From the NCBI GenBank assembly GCA_037721555.1, contig JBBJOI010000010.1, forward strand, positions 36,523 to 100,522: DNA of 64,000 bases, given 5' to 3'. The position numbers and the translations under genes were made by a program. The stretch is from Gaiellasilicea sp037721555 (GTDB lineage Bacteria; Actinomycetota; Thermoleophilia; Gaiellales; Gaiellaceae). Positions within the stretch are counted from its first letter, which is position 1. Every line of letters begins with the position of its first letter. A model generated the notes under the pieces. The model searched no databases, was not told the DNA's origin, and saw nothing but the letters and a program-made list of their open reading frames with translations. Shown here piece by piece: positions 17,496-25,562 of this stretch.

Positions 17496-18755
17496 ATGAA
17501 GATTCTGCTCTGGCACGGGTACCTGCTCGGCGGCACCGGTTCGAACGTCTACACGCGGGCGCTTGCCCGTGCCTGGACCCGCGCCGGCCACGACGTCACC
17601 GTCTTCAGCCAGGAACGGCACCCGGAACGGTTCGACCTCGGTGGGGCGGAGGCCGTCCTGCCCGATGTCGGCGGCCTGCTGCCGGTGTACGTGCTCGACC
17701 GGTACGAAGGGTACGAGGTGAAGCTTCTCCAGGAGACGAGCTGGGCGGAGCGAAGGGCGTGGGTGGAGGCGAACGCGGCAGCTGTGCGGGAGCGGCTGCC
17801 GGCCGACCTCGTCTTCTGTAACCACGTCCTCCTCGGCGGGGCAGTCGGCGCTGCCACCGGTGCCCGCTACGCGGTCAAGGCCCACGGCTCCGAGCTCGAG
17901 TACTCGCTGCGGGCGGATCCGGAGCTGCAGGCGTGGGGGAGAGACGCGCTCGCCGGAGCAGACGCGATCTTCGTTGGCTCCGCCCACATCAGGGCCGTGC
18001 TCGAGGAGGTCGTGGGTCACGTCGACCGGGTGCTGGAGGTACCACCGGGAGTGGATGTCGAGGAGTGGCGCCCGCGGCCGCGGGAGGAGGCACTCGAGGC
18101 GCTGTTCGCGGAGGCGCGGCTCGACCCCCCGAACCCAGGCAACCGGGAGGAACGGCTGCCTGACGAGGGCAACGCGTCGAGGTTGCAGCGGTTTCTCTCG
18201 GCCGAGGAGCCCACGGTCGTCTACTTCGGCAAGCTCCTCCGCAACAAGGGCGTGCACGTGCTGCTCGAGGCGCTGCGGTCGGTCGAGGCGCGGGCGGTGA
18301 TCGTCGGCTTCGGCGACTACCGGCACGAGCTGGAGGCGCTCGCGGGGCCGCGAACCCTCTTCACCGGCCCGCTCGAGCACCGTCACCTCGTCCAGTTGCT
18401 GCCGCTAGCGGATGCGACCGTGGTGCCGTCGATCTTCCCAGAGGCGTTCGGGATGGTGGCCGCGGAGGCCGCGGCCGCGGGCTCGCCTCCACTCGTCGCG
18501 CGCCACTCCGGTCTGGCGGAGATCGCGGCGGGGCTCGAGGAGGAGTATCCGGCTCGGCTGCGTCACCTGGCCGCCTTCGCGACAGGAGACGTCGCCGACC
18601 TGGCGGCGAAGTTGAACGAGCTGCTGACCCTCTCGCTGGAGGAGCGCAACGCACTCCGCGAGGCGGCGCGACGGGCGACCCTAGCGCGCTGGTCCTGGGC
18701 GGGCGTCGCGGCCCGGCTGCTGGAGCCGTTTGACTACCCTCCCGCGCATGGGTGA
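17496..18755 (+). CDS. Glycosyltransferase family 4 protein
   Basis: 419 aa, two Rossmann-like halves (GT-B). The N-terminal HGYLLGGTGSNVYTRALARAW and the C-terminal PEAFGMVAAEAAAAGSPPLVARHSG give the nucleotide-sugar site with the E-x7-E motif of GT4 enzymes. VYFGKLLRNKGVHVLLEAL is the usual donor-domain entry. Acceptor and sugar are unknown. The gene starts 162 bp after rex and overlaps the following ligase gene by 8 nt. The central insertion (about residues 195-235) is variable. Confidence 0.9.
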   Translation: MKILLWHGYLLGGTGSNVYTRALARAWTRAGHDVTVFSQERHPERFDLGGAEAVLPDVGGLLPVYVLDRYEGYEVKLLQETSWAERRAWVEANAAAVRERLPADLVFCNHVLLGGAVGAATGARYAVKAHGSELEYSLRADPELQAWGRDALAGADAIFVGSAHIRAVLEEVVGHVDRVLEVPPGVDVEEWRPRPREEALEALFAEARLDPPNPGNREERLPDEGNASRLQRFLSAEEPTVVYFGKLLRNKGVHVLLEALRSVEARAVIVGFGDYRHELEALAGPRTLFTGPLEHRHLVQLLPLADATVVPSIFPEAFGMVAAEAAAAGSPPLVARHSGLAEIAAGLEEEYPARLRHLAAFATGDVADLAAKLNELLTLSLEERNALREAARRATLARWSWAGVAARLLEPFDYPPAHG

Positions 18756-19899
18756 ATCGCAACGCGCGCCAGACGACGAGCTCCTCAACAGGGCGCGCGA
18801 GAGCTTCGAGGAGGGCACCGACTTCACCGTGGCCGTCGAGGAGGAGTTCGCCCTGCTCGACCCAGGAACGCTCGATCTCGTCAACCGGTTCGAGGACGTG
18901 CAGGCGGCCGCACAGGGAACGGCGCTCGCGCCGAACCTCGTAGGTGAGCTGATCGCCTCCGAGGTGGAGGTGAAGACAGGCCGCTGCGAGACGTTCGGGG
19001 ACGTCCCGGCCGCTCTTGCCGAGCGGCGCGCGCAGCTCGGCGCCCTGGTCGAGCCGATTGGCCTCGCGCTCGGCGCGACGGGTACGCATCCCTGGGCCCG
19101 CTGGCAGGATCAGCGGATCATCGACACCCCGCACTACCGCCGCAACGACGAGGTCCTCCGCTACGTCGTCTGGCGGAACAACAGCTTCGGCCTGCATGTC
19201 CACGTGGGGATCCGCGGCGCCGACCGTGCCATCGCCGTCGTGAACGGCCTCCGGAACTTCCTACCGGAGCTGCTGGCTCTCTCTGCCAGCTCGCCCTTCG
19301 TGGAGAACGTCTCGAGCGGGCTCCATTCGGCGCGGACGCAGATCTTCACGCGCATGTTCCCCCGCTGCGGCGTTCCGGACGCGTTCGCGTCCTGGGCGGA
19401 GTACGAGCGGTACGTCCGCTTCCTCTACGCGACGGGCTCGATCGACGAGGTCACGCAGCTCTGGTGGAGCGTCCGCCCGCACCTGTCGTTTCCGACTGTC
19501 GAGATCCGCGTCTGTGACGCTCAGCCCGACGTTGCCGAGGCGCAGGCCCTCGCCGCGTTCGCGACCGCTCTGACCGCTCGGATTGCCCGCGCGCACGACG
19601 AGGGCGAGCCGGTCGCGGCTCAACCGCACCGGCTGATCGAGGAGAACATGTGGCGGGCCATCCGCTACGGCCTCGGCGGAGAGCTGATCGACCTGGAGAG
19701 CGGCGACGTGCTGTCGGCGCGGGCGCGGCTCGAGCAGCTCTTTGAGTGGATCTCGCCCGTGGCGGCGGAGATCGGCGCCGCGACCTGGCTCGCACTACCA
19801 GAGCGCAACGCGGCGGAGCGCCAGATCGCCCGGTTCGAGGACGGCGCGACGCTCGAGCAGATCTATGCGGAGCAGGTCGGGGCGCCCGTCCGTGGCTGA
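18748..19899 (+). CDS. YbdK-type carboxylate-amine ligase (glutamate-cysteine ligase 2 family)
   Basis: 383 aa. The GCS2 fold is recognised from FTVAVEEEFALLDPGTLDL, ELIASEVEVKTGRCETF, GTHPWARWQDQRI, the catalytic-core FGLHVHVGI, SSPFVENVSSGLHSARTQIF and FPTVEIRVCDAQPDV. These enzymes make gamma-glutamyl-type bonds with ATP; YbdK has weak glutamate-cysteine ligase activity and the physiological substrate is often unknown. The start at ATG 18748 overlaps the glycosyltransferase stop; a start 18 nt upstream is also possible. Confidence 0.93.
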   Translation: MGESQRAPDDELLNRARESFEEGTDFTVAVEEEFALLDPGTLDLVNRFEDVQAAAQGTALAPNLVGELIASEVEVKTGRCETFGDVPAALAERRAQLGALVEPIGLALGATGTHPWARWQDQRIIDTPHYRRNDEVLRYVVWRNNSFGLHVHVGIRGADRAIAVVNGLRNFLPELLALSASSPFVENVSSGLHSARTQIFTRMFPRCGVPDAFASWAEYERYVRFLYATGSIDEVTQLWWSVRPHLSFPTVEIRVCDAQPDVAEAQALAAFATALTARIARAHDEGEPVAAQPHRLIEENMWRAIRYGLGGELIDLESGDVLSARARLEQLFEWISPVAAEIGAATWLALPERNAAERQIARFEDGATLEQIYAEQVGAPVRG

Positions 19900-20194
19900 T
19901 GAGCTCCGGCCTCCCGAGGAGGTGAGCCCAGAAGAGTTGCTCGAGGCGTTGAAGCAGCTCAAGGTCTCGGACGTTCTCGTGCAATCGCTGTCGACCGTCT
20001 CCTCGCTCGCCTTCCACAGGCTGTCCGAGGAGCACAGAGACCTCGAGGAGGCCCGGCTCGCGATCGAAGCGCTCCGAGCGCTCGTGCCGTTGCTGCGGCC
20101 CTCGCTGCCGCCCGAGATCAGCCGCGACTTCGAGGCAGTGACCGCGAATCTCCAGCTGGCCTATGCCGATGCGGTCGGTCCACTCGCGTCGTAG
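19892..20194 (+). CDS. Small conserved-looking helical protein of unknown function
   Basis: 100 aa, GTG start overlapping the ligase stop by 8 nt. The sequence is acidic and helical (VSPEELLEALKQLKVSDVLVQ; RLSEEHRDLEEARLAIEALRALVPLL), has no cysteines and no membrane segment. It resembles small actinobacterial proteins of the DUF1844 kind, but I cannot assign it firmly. Tight packing behind the ligase and the lack of alternative frames support a real gene. Confidence 0.7.
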   Translation: MADELRPPEEVSPEELLEALKQLKVSDVLVQSLSTVSSLAFHRLSEEHRDLEEARLAIEALRALVPLLRPSLPPEISRDFEAVTANLQLAYADAVGPLAS

Positions 20195-20236
20195 AAGCTC
20201 TAACGCATCGTCCGACCTTGTGATAGATAATCCCCC

Positions 20237-20256
20237 GCGCCGAGCTAGCTCGGCGC
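20237..20256. repeat. Perfect 20-bp palindrome before hppA
   Basis: GCGCCGAGCTAGCTCGGCGC is an exact palindrome lying 43 bp after the preceding stop and 44 bp before hppA. It could be the terminator stem of the glycosyltransferase transcript, although the T-run behind it (TTACTTTG) is weak, or a binding site for a dimeric regulator of hppA. Confidence 0.6.
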
Positions 20257-20299
20257 TTACTTTGTGATGTCGTTGTAGACGCGGAGAGACGGAGGCTGG

Positions 20300-22351
20300 A
20301 TGGACTTCTTCAATGACCACGCGGTCGCGTTCGCGCTTATTTGCGCGGGGATCGGGGTCGGGTTCGGGATCTACTTCACCGCCTGGCTGCTGAGGCAGCC
20401 TGCCGGGACGGAGCGGATGCAGGAGATCTCGCGAGCCATCCAGGAGGGCGCTGCCGCCTACCTGCGCCGGCAGTACCTCACGATTGCCGCCGTTGCCGTG
20501 GTGCCGTTCCTGGTGCTCGGCTTCTACAACGAGCTCGGTTGGGGGACTGCCCTCGGCTTCGCCGTCGGCGCCATCCTCTCCGCTGCCGCAGGCTTCATCG
20601 GCATGAACGTGGCCGTGCGCTCGAATGTGCGCACCGCGGAGGCGGCGAAGACCGGCCTGCGGCCCGCGCTCGACGTCGCGTTTCGCGCCGGCTCCGTCAC
20701 CGGGTTGCTCGTCGTCGGCCTGGGGTTGTTCGGCGTCGCGGGCTACTACGCGGTTCTCACCGGCGTCCTCGACAACAGCCAGGAGTCGGCGATCGACGAC
20801 CTGATCGGCCTCGCCTTCGGCGGCTCGCTGATCTCCGTCTTCGCCCGCCTCGGCGGCGGCATCTTCACGAAGGCCGCCGACGTGGGGGCCGACCTGGTCG
20901 GCAAGATCGAAGCGGGGATCCCGGAGGACGACCCGCGCAACCCGGCCGTGATCGCGGACAACGTGGGCGACAACGTGGGCGACTGCGCGGGCATGGCAGC
21001 CGACCTGTTCGAGACCTATGCGGTAACAGCGGTCGCCGTGATGCTGCTCGGCACATCGTTCCCCGCCGGGAATCTGCCGCTCTTCCCGCTCGCGCTCGGC
21101 GGCATCTCCATTCTCGCCTCTGTCATCGGCATCTACTTCGCGAAGGTGGGCAAGAGCGGCTCGATCATCAACGCGCTCTACAAGAGCGTCATCGTCGCAA
21201 CCGGGTTGTCGGCGATCGGCTTCATCCCGGTGACGCTCGCCTTCGACGAGGGCCGCTTCGGCTTCTGGGAGCTCTACGGCTCGGCGCTCGTCGGCCTCGT
21301 GATCACGTTCCTGCTCGTGGCGATCACCGAGTTCTACACCGGCACCCGCTGGAACCCGGTCAAGTCGATCTCGAAGGCGTCGCAAACCGGGCACGCGACC
21401 AACATCATCGAAGGACTGGCCGTCGGCCTGCGCGCAACGGCTGCGCCGGTTGTCGTGATCGCGATCGGCATCGTCGTCGCCTACGAGATCGCGGGTGGCG
21501 GCCGCGCTGGCCTGTACGGCATCGCGATCGCGGTGATGGCGCAGCTCTCGATGACCGGACTCATCGTCGCCCTCGACGCGTACGGGCCCGTCACCGACAA
21601 CGCGGGCGGCATCGCCGAGATGGCCGGACTCGACGAGTCGGTGCGCGCGATCACAGATCCTCTCGATGCGGTCGGCAACACCACGAAGGCGGTCACGAAG
21701 GGCTACGCGATCGGCTCGGCCGGCCTCGCCGCGCTCGTCCTCTTCGACGAGTACACCCGCGGCCTCGTCGACGAGGGCCTGGACGTCACCTTCAACCTCT
21801 CCAACCCCTACGTCATCGCCGGACTCTTCATCGGCGGCATGATGCCGTTCCTGTTCGCCGCGCTCGCCATGACGGCGGTGGGCCGCGTAGGCGGCGAAGT
21901 CGTCGTCGAGGTGCGGCGGCAGTTCCGCGAGATGCCCGGGATCATGGAGGGCACCCAGCGACCCGACTACAGCCGCGCGGTCGACCTCGTCGCCGCCTCG
22001 GCGATCAAGAAGATGCTGTTGCCGGCACTGATTCCGGTTGCGATCCCGATCATCGTCGGGATCATCAGCCCGGAGGCCCTCGGCGGGCTCCTCATCGGCA
22101 CGATCGTCACCGGCCTCTTCCTCGCGATCTCGATGACCTCCGGCGGCGGCGCCTGGGACAACGCGAAGAAACTGATCGAGGACGGCGCCTACGGCGGCAA
22201 GAACTCGGACGCGCATCAGGCCGCCATCACCGGCGACACGGTCGGCGATCCCTACAAGGACACAGCCGGACCTGCGATCAACCCGATGATCAAGATCGCC
22301 AACATCGTCGCAATTTTGATCATCCCGCTGCTGCTCTCGATCCACGGCTAA
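20300..22351 (+). CDS. hppA: K+-independent membrane-bound H+-translocating pyrophosphatase
   Basis: 683 aa, about 16 membrane helices. Hydrolyses PPi and pumps protons. The pyrophosphate-binding signatures GGGIFTKAADVGADLVGK, DNVGDNVGDCAGMAADLFE and, near the C-terminus, GDTVGDPYKDTAGPAINPMIK are intact. The motif GNTTKAVTKG has Lys and Thr where K+-dependent enzymes carry Ala and Gly, which marks the K+-independent, proton-pumping class (established for the family). The gene is followed by a hairpin with a T-run. It would help maintain the proton motive force using biosynthetic PPi. Confidence 0.97.
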   Translation: MDFFNDHAVAFALICAGIGVGFGIYFTAWLLRQPAGTERMQEISRAIQEGAAAYLRRQYLTIAAVAVVPFLVLGFYNELGWGTALGFAVGAILSAAAGFIGMNVAVRSNVRTAEAAKTGLRPALDVAFRAGSVTGLLVVGLGLFGVAGYYAVLTGVLDNSQESAIDDLIGLAFGGSLISVFARLGGGIFTKAADVGADLVGKIEAGIPEDDPRNPAVIADNVGDNVGDCAGMAADLFETYAVTAVAVMLLGTSFPAGNLPLFPLALGGISILASVIGIYFAKVGKSGSIINALYKSVIVATGLSAIGFIPVTLAFDEGRFGFWELYGSALVGLVITFLLVAITEFYTGTRWNPVKSISKASQTGHATNIIEGLAVGLRATAAPVVVIAIGIVVAYEIAGGGRAGLYGIAIAVMAQLSMTGLIVALDAYGPVTDNAGGIAEMAGLDESVRAITDPLDAVGNTTKAVTKGYAIGSAGLAALVLFDEYTRGLVDEGLDVTFNLSNPYVIAGLFIGGMMPFLFAALAMTAVGRVGGEVVVEVRRQFREMPGIMEGTQRPDYSRAVDLVAASAIKKMLLPALIPVAIPIIVGIISPEALGGLLIGTIVTGLFLAISMTSGGGAWDNAKKLIEDGAYGGKNSDAHQAAITGDTVGDPYKDTAGPAINPMIKIANIVAILIIPLLLSIHG

Positions 22352-22361
22352 AGCGCACTCG

Positions 22362-22384
22362 CCGGGCGATTCCTGCCCGGTTTT
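22362..22384 (+). terminator. Rho-independent terminator after hppA
   Basis: Stem CCGGGC (22362-22367) and GCCCGG (22375-22380), loop GATTCCT, followed directly by TTTT. It lies 11 bp after the hppA stop. Confidence 0.8.
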
Positions 22385-22515
22385 ACGCCCAAATGCAGGA
22401 AAACCCACCCGGTCCGGCCTTGTCTCTTGGGGGCAACAGCCTTACGATGCCGCGGTTGGGGCAGGGTCGTCTCCGGGCGGCCGTCTATTGAGACGCACAG
22501 GGGGAGAAAAACCAC

Positions 22516-25467
22516 ATGCGATTCAGATCGTTGAGCTTGCTCGGCTTGCTCGCGGTACTGGGGGCACTGCTGCTCGCGGTGTCAGCGTCGGGCGCGCCCG
22601 ACGACACCGAGCGGAAGACGTACATCGTCCAGATGCTCAAGGATCCGGCCGTCGCGTACGACGGGGGCGTCGCCGGCATCCCGGCGACGAAGCCTGACGC
22701 CGGACAGAAGTTCCAGGGCGCAGCGCCCGCCGTTGCGCGATACGTCGACCATCTCAAGGCCGACCACACCGAGGCTCTCGCCCAGGTCGGCGGAGGTCAG
22801 AAGATCTACGACTACGGCGTCAGCTTCAACGGCTTCTCCGTCGAGCTGTCGGACGCGCAGGCGTCGAAGCTCGAGAAGGTTGCCGGCGTCGTCGCCGTGA
22901 CCGAGGACGAGCTCCGGCAGCCGGACACCTCGACGACGCCGAGGTTCATCGGCCTCGAGTCGCCGACCGGCCTCTGGGCGCTTGCCGGCGGAGTCGCGAA
23001 CGCAGGCGAGAACGTCATCGTCGGCGCCATCGACACCGGCGTCTGGCCCGAGCACCCGAGCTTCTCGGATCGTCAGGGCACCGGCCCGTTCGCACCCCAG
23101 CAGTACGGCCGCATTCCGTCCCAGTGGCAGGGCATCTGCCAGGCCGGCGAGGAGTGGAACTCGCGTGGGGAGTGTCAACGTAAGCTGATCGGCGCGCGCT
23201 TCTTCCTCGAAGGCTTCGGCCTGGAGAACATCGCCGAGCACGACTTCATCTCGCCTCGCGACTACAACGGGCACGGCAGCCACACGCTCTCGACCGCTGC
23301 CGGCAACAACGGCGTGCAGGCGACCGGTGACGCGGCACTGCTCGGCAGGATCAGCGGCATGGCCCCGCGGGCCCGTGTGGCCGCGTACAAGGTCTGCTGG
23401 GAAGCCGACGGAAACGGAGGTTGCGCCACCTCCGACAGCATGGCCGCGATCGACCAGGCCGTCGCCGATGGCGTCGACGTCCTCAACTACTCGATCAGCG
23501 GCACGCGCACGAACTTCCTCGATCCCGTCGAGGTGGCGTTCCTCTTCGCGGCCGATGCGGGCGTGTTCGTCGCCGCGTCGGCAGGGAACACCGACGGTAC
23601 CTCCACGGTCGCTCACCCGAGCCCGTGGCTGACCACCGTTGCCGCGAGCACGCACGACCGCGGCGGCCTCGGCTCCGTCACCCTCGGGAACGGTGCCACC
23701 TACCAGGGCGCCTCGCTCGCGGCCAACTCGGTCTCGGGTCCGTTCATCGACTCGGAGACGGCGGGCAAGGCCGGCGTCCCCACGACGAACGCGCGCCTGT
23801 GCTTCATCGACTCGCTCGACCCGGCGAAGGTGTCGGGCAAGATCGTGCTCTGCGACCGTGGCGTGATCGCGCGTACGGACAAGAGCTTCGAGGTTCGGCA
23901 GGCCGGCGGCATCGGCATGGTGCTCGTCAACACGGCACCGATCGGCGTCAATGCCGACCTGCACTACGTGCCGTCTGTCCACCTCGAGAGCAACCACCGC
24001 CCGGCCGTCAAGGCATACGCGGCGACTCCGGGTGCAACGGCGACGATCGCCAAGGGCGCGATCACGACCGTGCCCGCGCCGTTCATGGCCGGCTTCTCGT
24101 CGGACGGCCCGCTGCTCGCCGGTGATGGCGACGTCCTCAAGCCGGACGTCACCGCTCCTGGCGTCGACGTCCTGGCGGCCGTGGCGCCTCCGGGTAACCG
24201 CGGTCGGCTGTTCGACCTATACAGCGGCACCTCGATGTCGAGCCCGCACGTGGCGGGCCTCGGAGCGATGCTCACGGATCTCCATCCGGACTGGTCGCCG
24301 ATGATGCAGAAGTCGGCGCTCATGACGACGGCGTACAGCGTCGCCAATGCGAACCAGTTCAACTTCGGGGCAGGTCATGTGGACGCCTCGAAAGCCGGCG
24401 ATCCGGGTCTCGTCTACGACAGCAGCTTCCTCGACTGGTTCGGCTTCCTCTGCGGGACGGGGCAGCTGGCCAGCCCGAGCTGCGCGACGCTCAAGATCGA
24501 CCCGAGCGACCTGAACCAGGCGTCGATCGCGATCGGCCAGCTGGCCGGCAAGCAGACGGTGACCCGCACGGTGACGAACGTCGGCAACGCGACGGAGACC
24601 TACGCGGCCTCCTTCTCGCTCGCCGGCGTAACCGCCGTGGCCAACCCGGCAAGCTTCACGATCGCGCCGGGTGCGTCGCAGACGTTCACCGTGACGTTCA
24701 CCCGCACGACGGCGACGCTGAACGCGTATGCGCTCGGCTACATGACGCTCACGAGTGCCAATCACGTCGTCCGGAGCCCGATCGCCGTCAAGTCGGTGCC
24801 GCTGTCGGCCCCGGCCGAGGTGAAGGGCACCGGCACGTCCGGCAGCCAGCAGTTCGCGGTCACGTTCGGCTTCGACGGCACGTGGAGCGCCGCGGTCCGC
24901 GGGCTCATCCCGGCCGACAAGCGTGCGGGCAACGTGGCGCAGGATCCGGACAGCACGTTCGACGCGACCAACCCGGACGCCAACGGTGTTGGCGTCACTC
25001 GGCACGACTACAGCGTCCCTGCGGGCACCACGTACGCGCGGTTCTCGCTGTTCGATGCCGAGGTTGACGGCTCGACGGACGACCTCGACCTGTTCGTCTA
25101 CCGCGTCAACGCCAACGGCACGAAGACGCTCGTTGGCACCAGCGCCGGCGGCACATCGGAGGAAGAGGTCAACCTGGTCGATCCGGCCCCAGCGACCTAC
25201 AGCGTCTACGTGCACGCGTATCTGACCGACGGCCCGGACGCGAACTACAACCTGTTCGGTTGGGTTCTCGGCTCCGCGAGCGCCGGCAATGCCACGGTGA
25301 CCCCAAGCTCGGGGACGGCTGTGACCGGTCAGGCGCAGACCCTCACGGTGAGCTGGAACGGCCTCGCGGCGGGGACGAAGTACCTCGGCCGCATCGCCTA
25401 CTCTGGCGTCGCCGGTGGCAGCGCGGTTCCGGGCATGCCGCTGACCACGGTCCGCATCGACGGCTAG
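22516..25467 (+). CDS. Large secreted subtilase, plant cucumisin-like architecture
   Basis: 983 aa. Signal peptide (LSLLGLLAVLGALLLAVSASGA), then an inhibitor-I9 propeptide (TYIVQMLKDPAV...FNGFSVELSDAQASKL). The S8 catalytic domain has Asp in IVGAIDTGVWPEHPSF, His in DYNGHGSHTLSTAAGN and Ser in YSGTSMSSPHVAGLGAML. A PA domain is inserted (SGKIVLCDRGVIARTDKS), and the Fn3-like domain (TVTRTVTNVGNATETYA) and a C-terminal PPC-like beta domain follow. This order is that of plant cucumisin-type subtilases and is also known in some bacteria. The start codon has a good AGGGGGAGAAA ribosome site. Likely an extracellular protein-degrading enzyme. Confidence 0.95.
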   Translation: MRFRSLSLLGLLAVLGALLLAVSASGAPDDTERKTYIVQMLKDPAVAYDGGVAGIPATKPDAGQKFQGAAPAVARYVDHLKADHTEALAQVGGGQKIYDYGVSFNGFSVELSDAQASKLEKVAGVVAVTEDELRQPDTSTTPRFIGLESPTGLWALAGGVANAGENVIVGAIDTGVWPEHPSFSDRQGTGPFAPQQYGRIPSQWQGICQAGEEWNSRGECQRKLIGARFFLEGFGLENIAEHDFISPRDYNGHGSHTLSTAAGNNGVQATGDAALLGRISGMAPRARVAAYKVCWEADGNGGCATSDSMAAIDQAVADGVDVLNYSISGTRTNFLDPVEVAFLFAADAGVFVAASAGNTDGTSTVAHPSPWLTTVAASTHDRGGLGSVTLGNGATYQGASLAANSVSGPFIDSETAGKAGVPTTNARLCFIDSLDPAKVSGKIVLCDRGVIARTDKSFEVRQAGGIGMVLVNTAPIGVNADLHYVPSVHLESNHRPAVKAYAATPGATATIAKGAITTVPAPFMAGFSSDGPLLAGDGDVLKPDVTAPGVDVLAAVAPPGNRGRLFDLYSGTSMSSPHVAGLGAMLTDLHPDWSPMMQKSALMTTAYSVANANQFNFGAGHVDASKAGDPGLVYDSSFLDWFGFLCGTGQLASPSCATLKIDPSDLNQASIAIGQLAGKQTVTRTVTNVGNATETYAASFSLAGVTAVANPASFTIAPGASQTFTVTFTRTTATLNAYALGYMTLTSANHVVRSPIAVKSVPLSAPAEVKGTGTSGSQQFAVTFGFDGTWSAAVRGLIPADKRAGNVAQDPDSTFDATNPDANGVGVTRHDYSVPAGTTYARFSLFDAEVDGSTDDLDLFVYRVNANGTKTLVGTSAGGTSEEEVNLVDPAPATYSVYVHAYLTDGPDANYNLFGWVLGSASAGNATVTPSSGTAVTGQAQTLTVSWNGLAAGTKYLGRIAYSGVAGGSAVPGMPLTTVRIDG

Positions 25468-25491
25468 CACGATCTAGTACCGCGAAGCACC

Positions 25492-25520
25492 CGAGGGGGC
25501 CGGCGACGCCGGCCCCCTCG
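25492..25520 (+). terminator. Strong GC-rich hairpin after the subtilase gene
   Basis: A 13-bp perfect stem, CGAGGGGGCCGGC (25492-25504) and GCCGGCCCCCTCG (25508-25520), with a GAC loop, 25 bp after the stop. There is no T-run, so it is a stable but non-classical terminator, common in very GC-rich genomes. Confidence 0.7.
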
Positions 25521-25562
25521 CTCGTTGCCGCTCGAGGCGATGCGGGTCTCTAGACTCTCGCG

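Noticed and set aside
19451..22408. A 985-codon open frame on the minus strand opposite the ligase and pyrophosphatase genes
   Set aside because: It is a mirror of two well-identified plus-strand genes. Its composition (Asp/Arg/His-rich, no motifs) is typical of GC-rich antisense frames.
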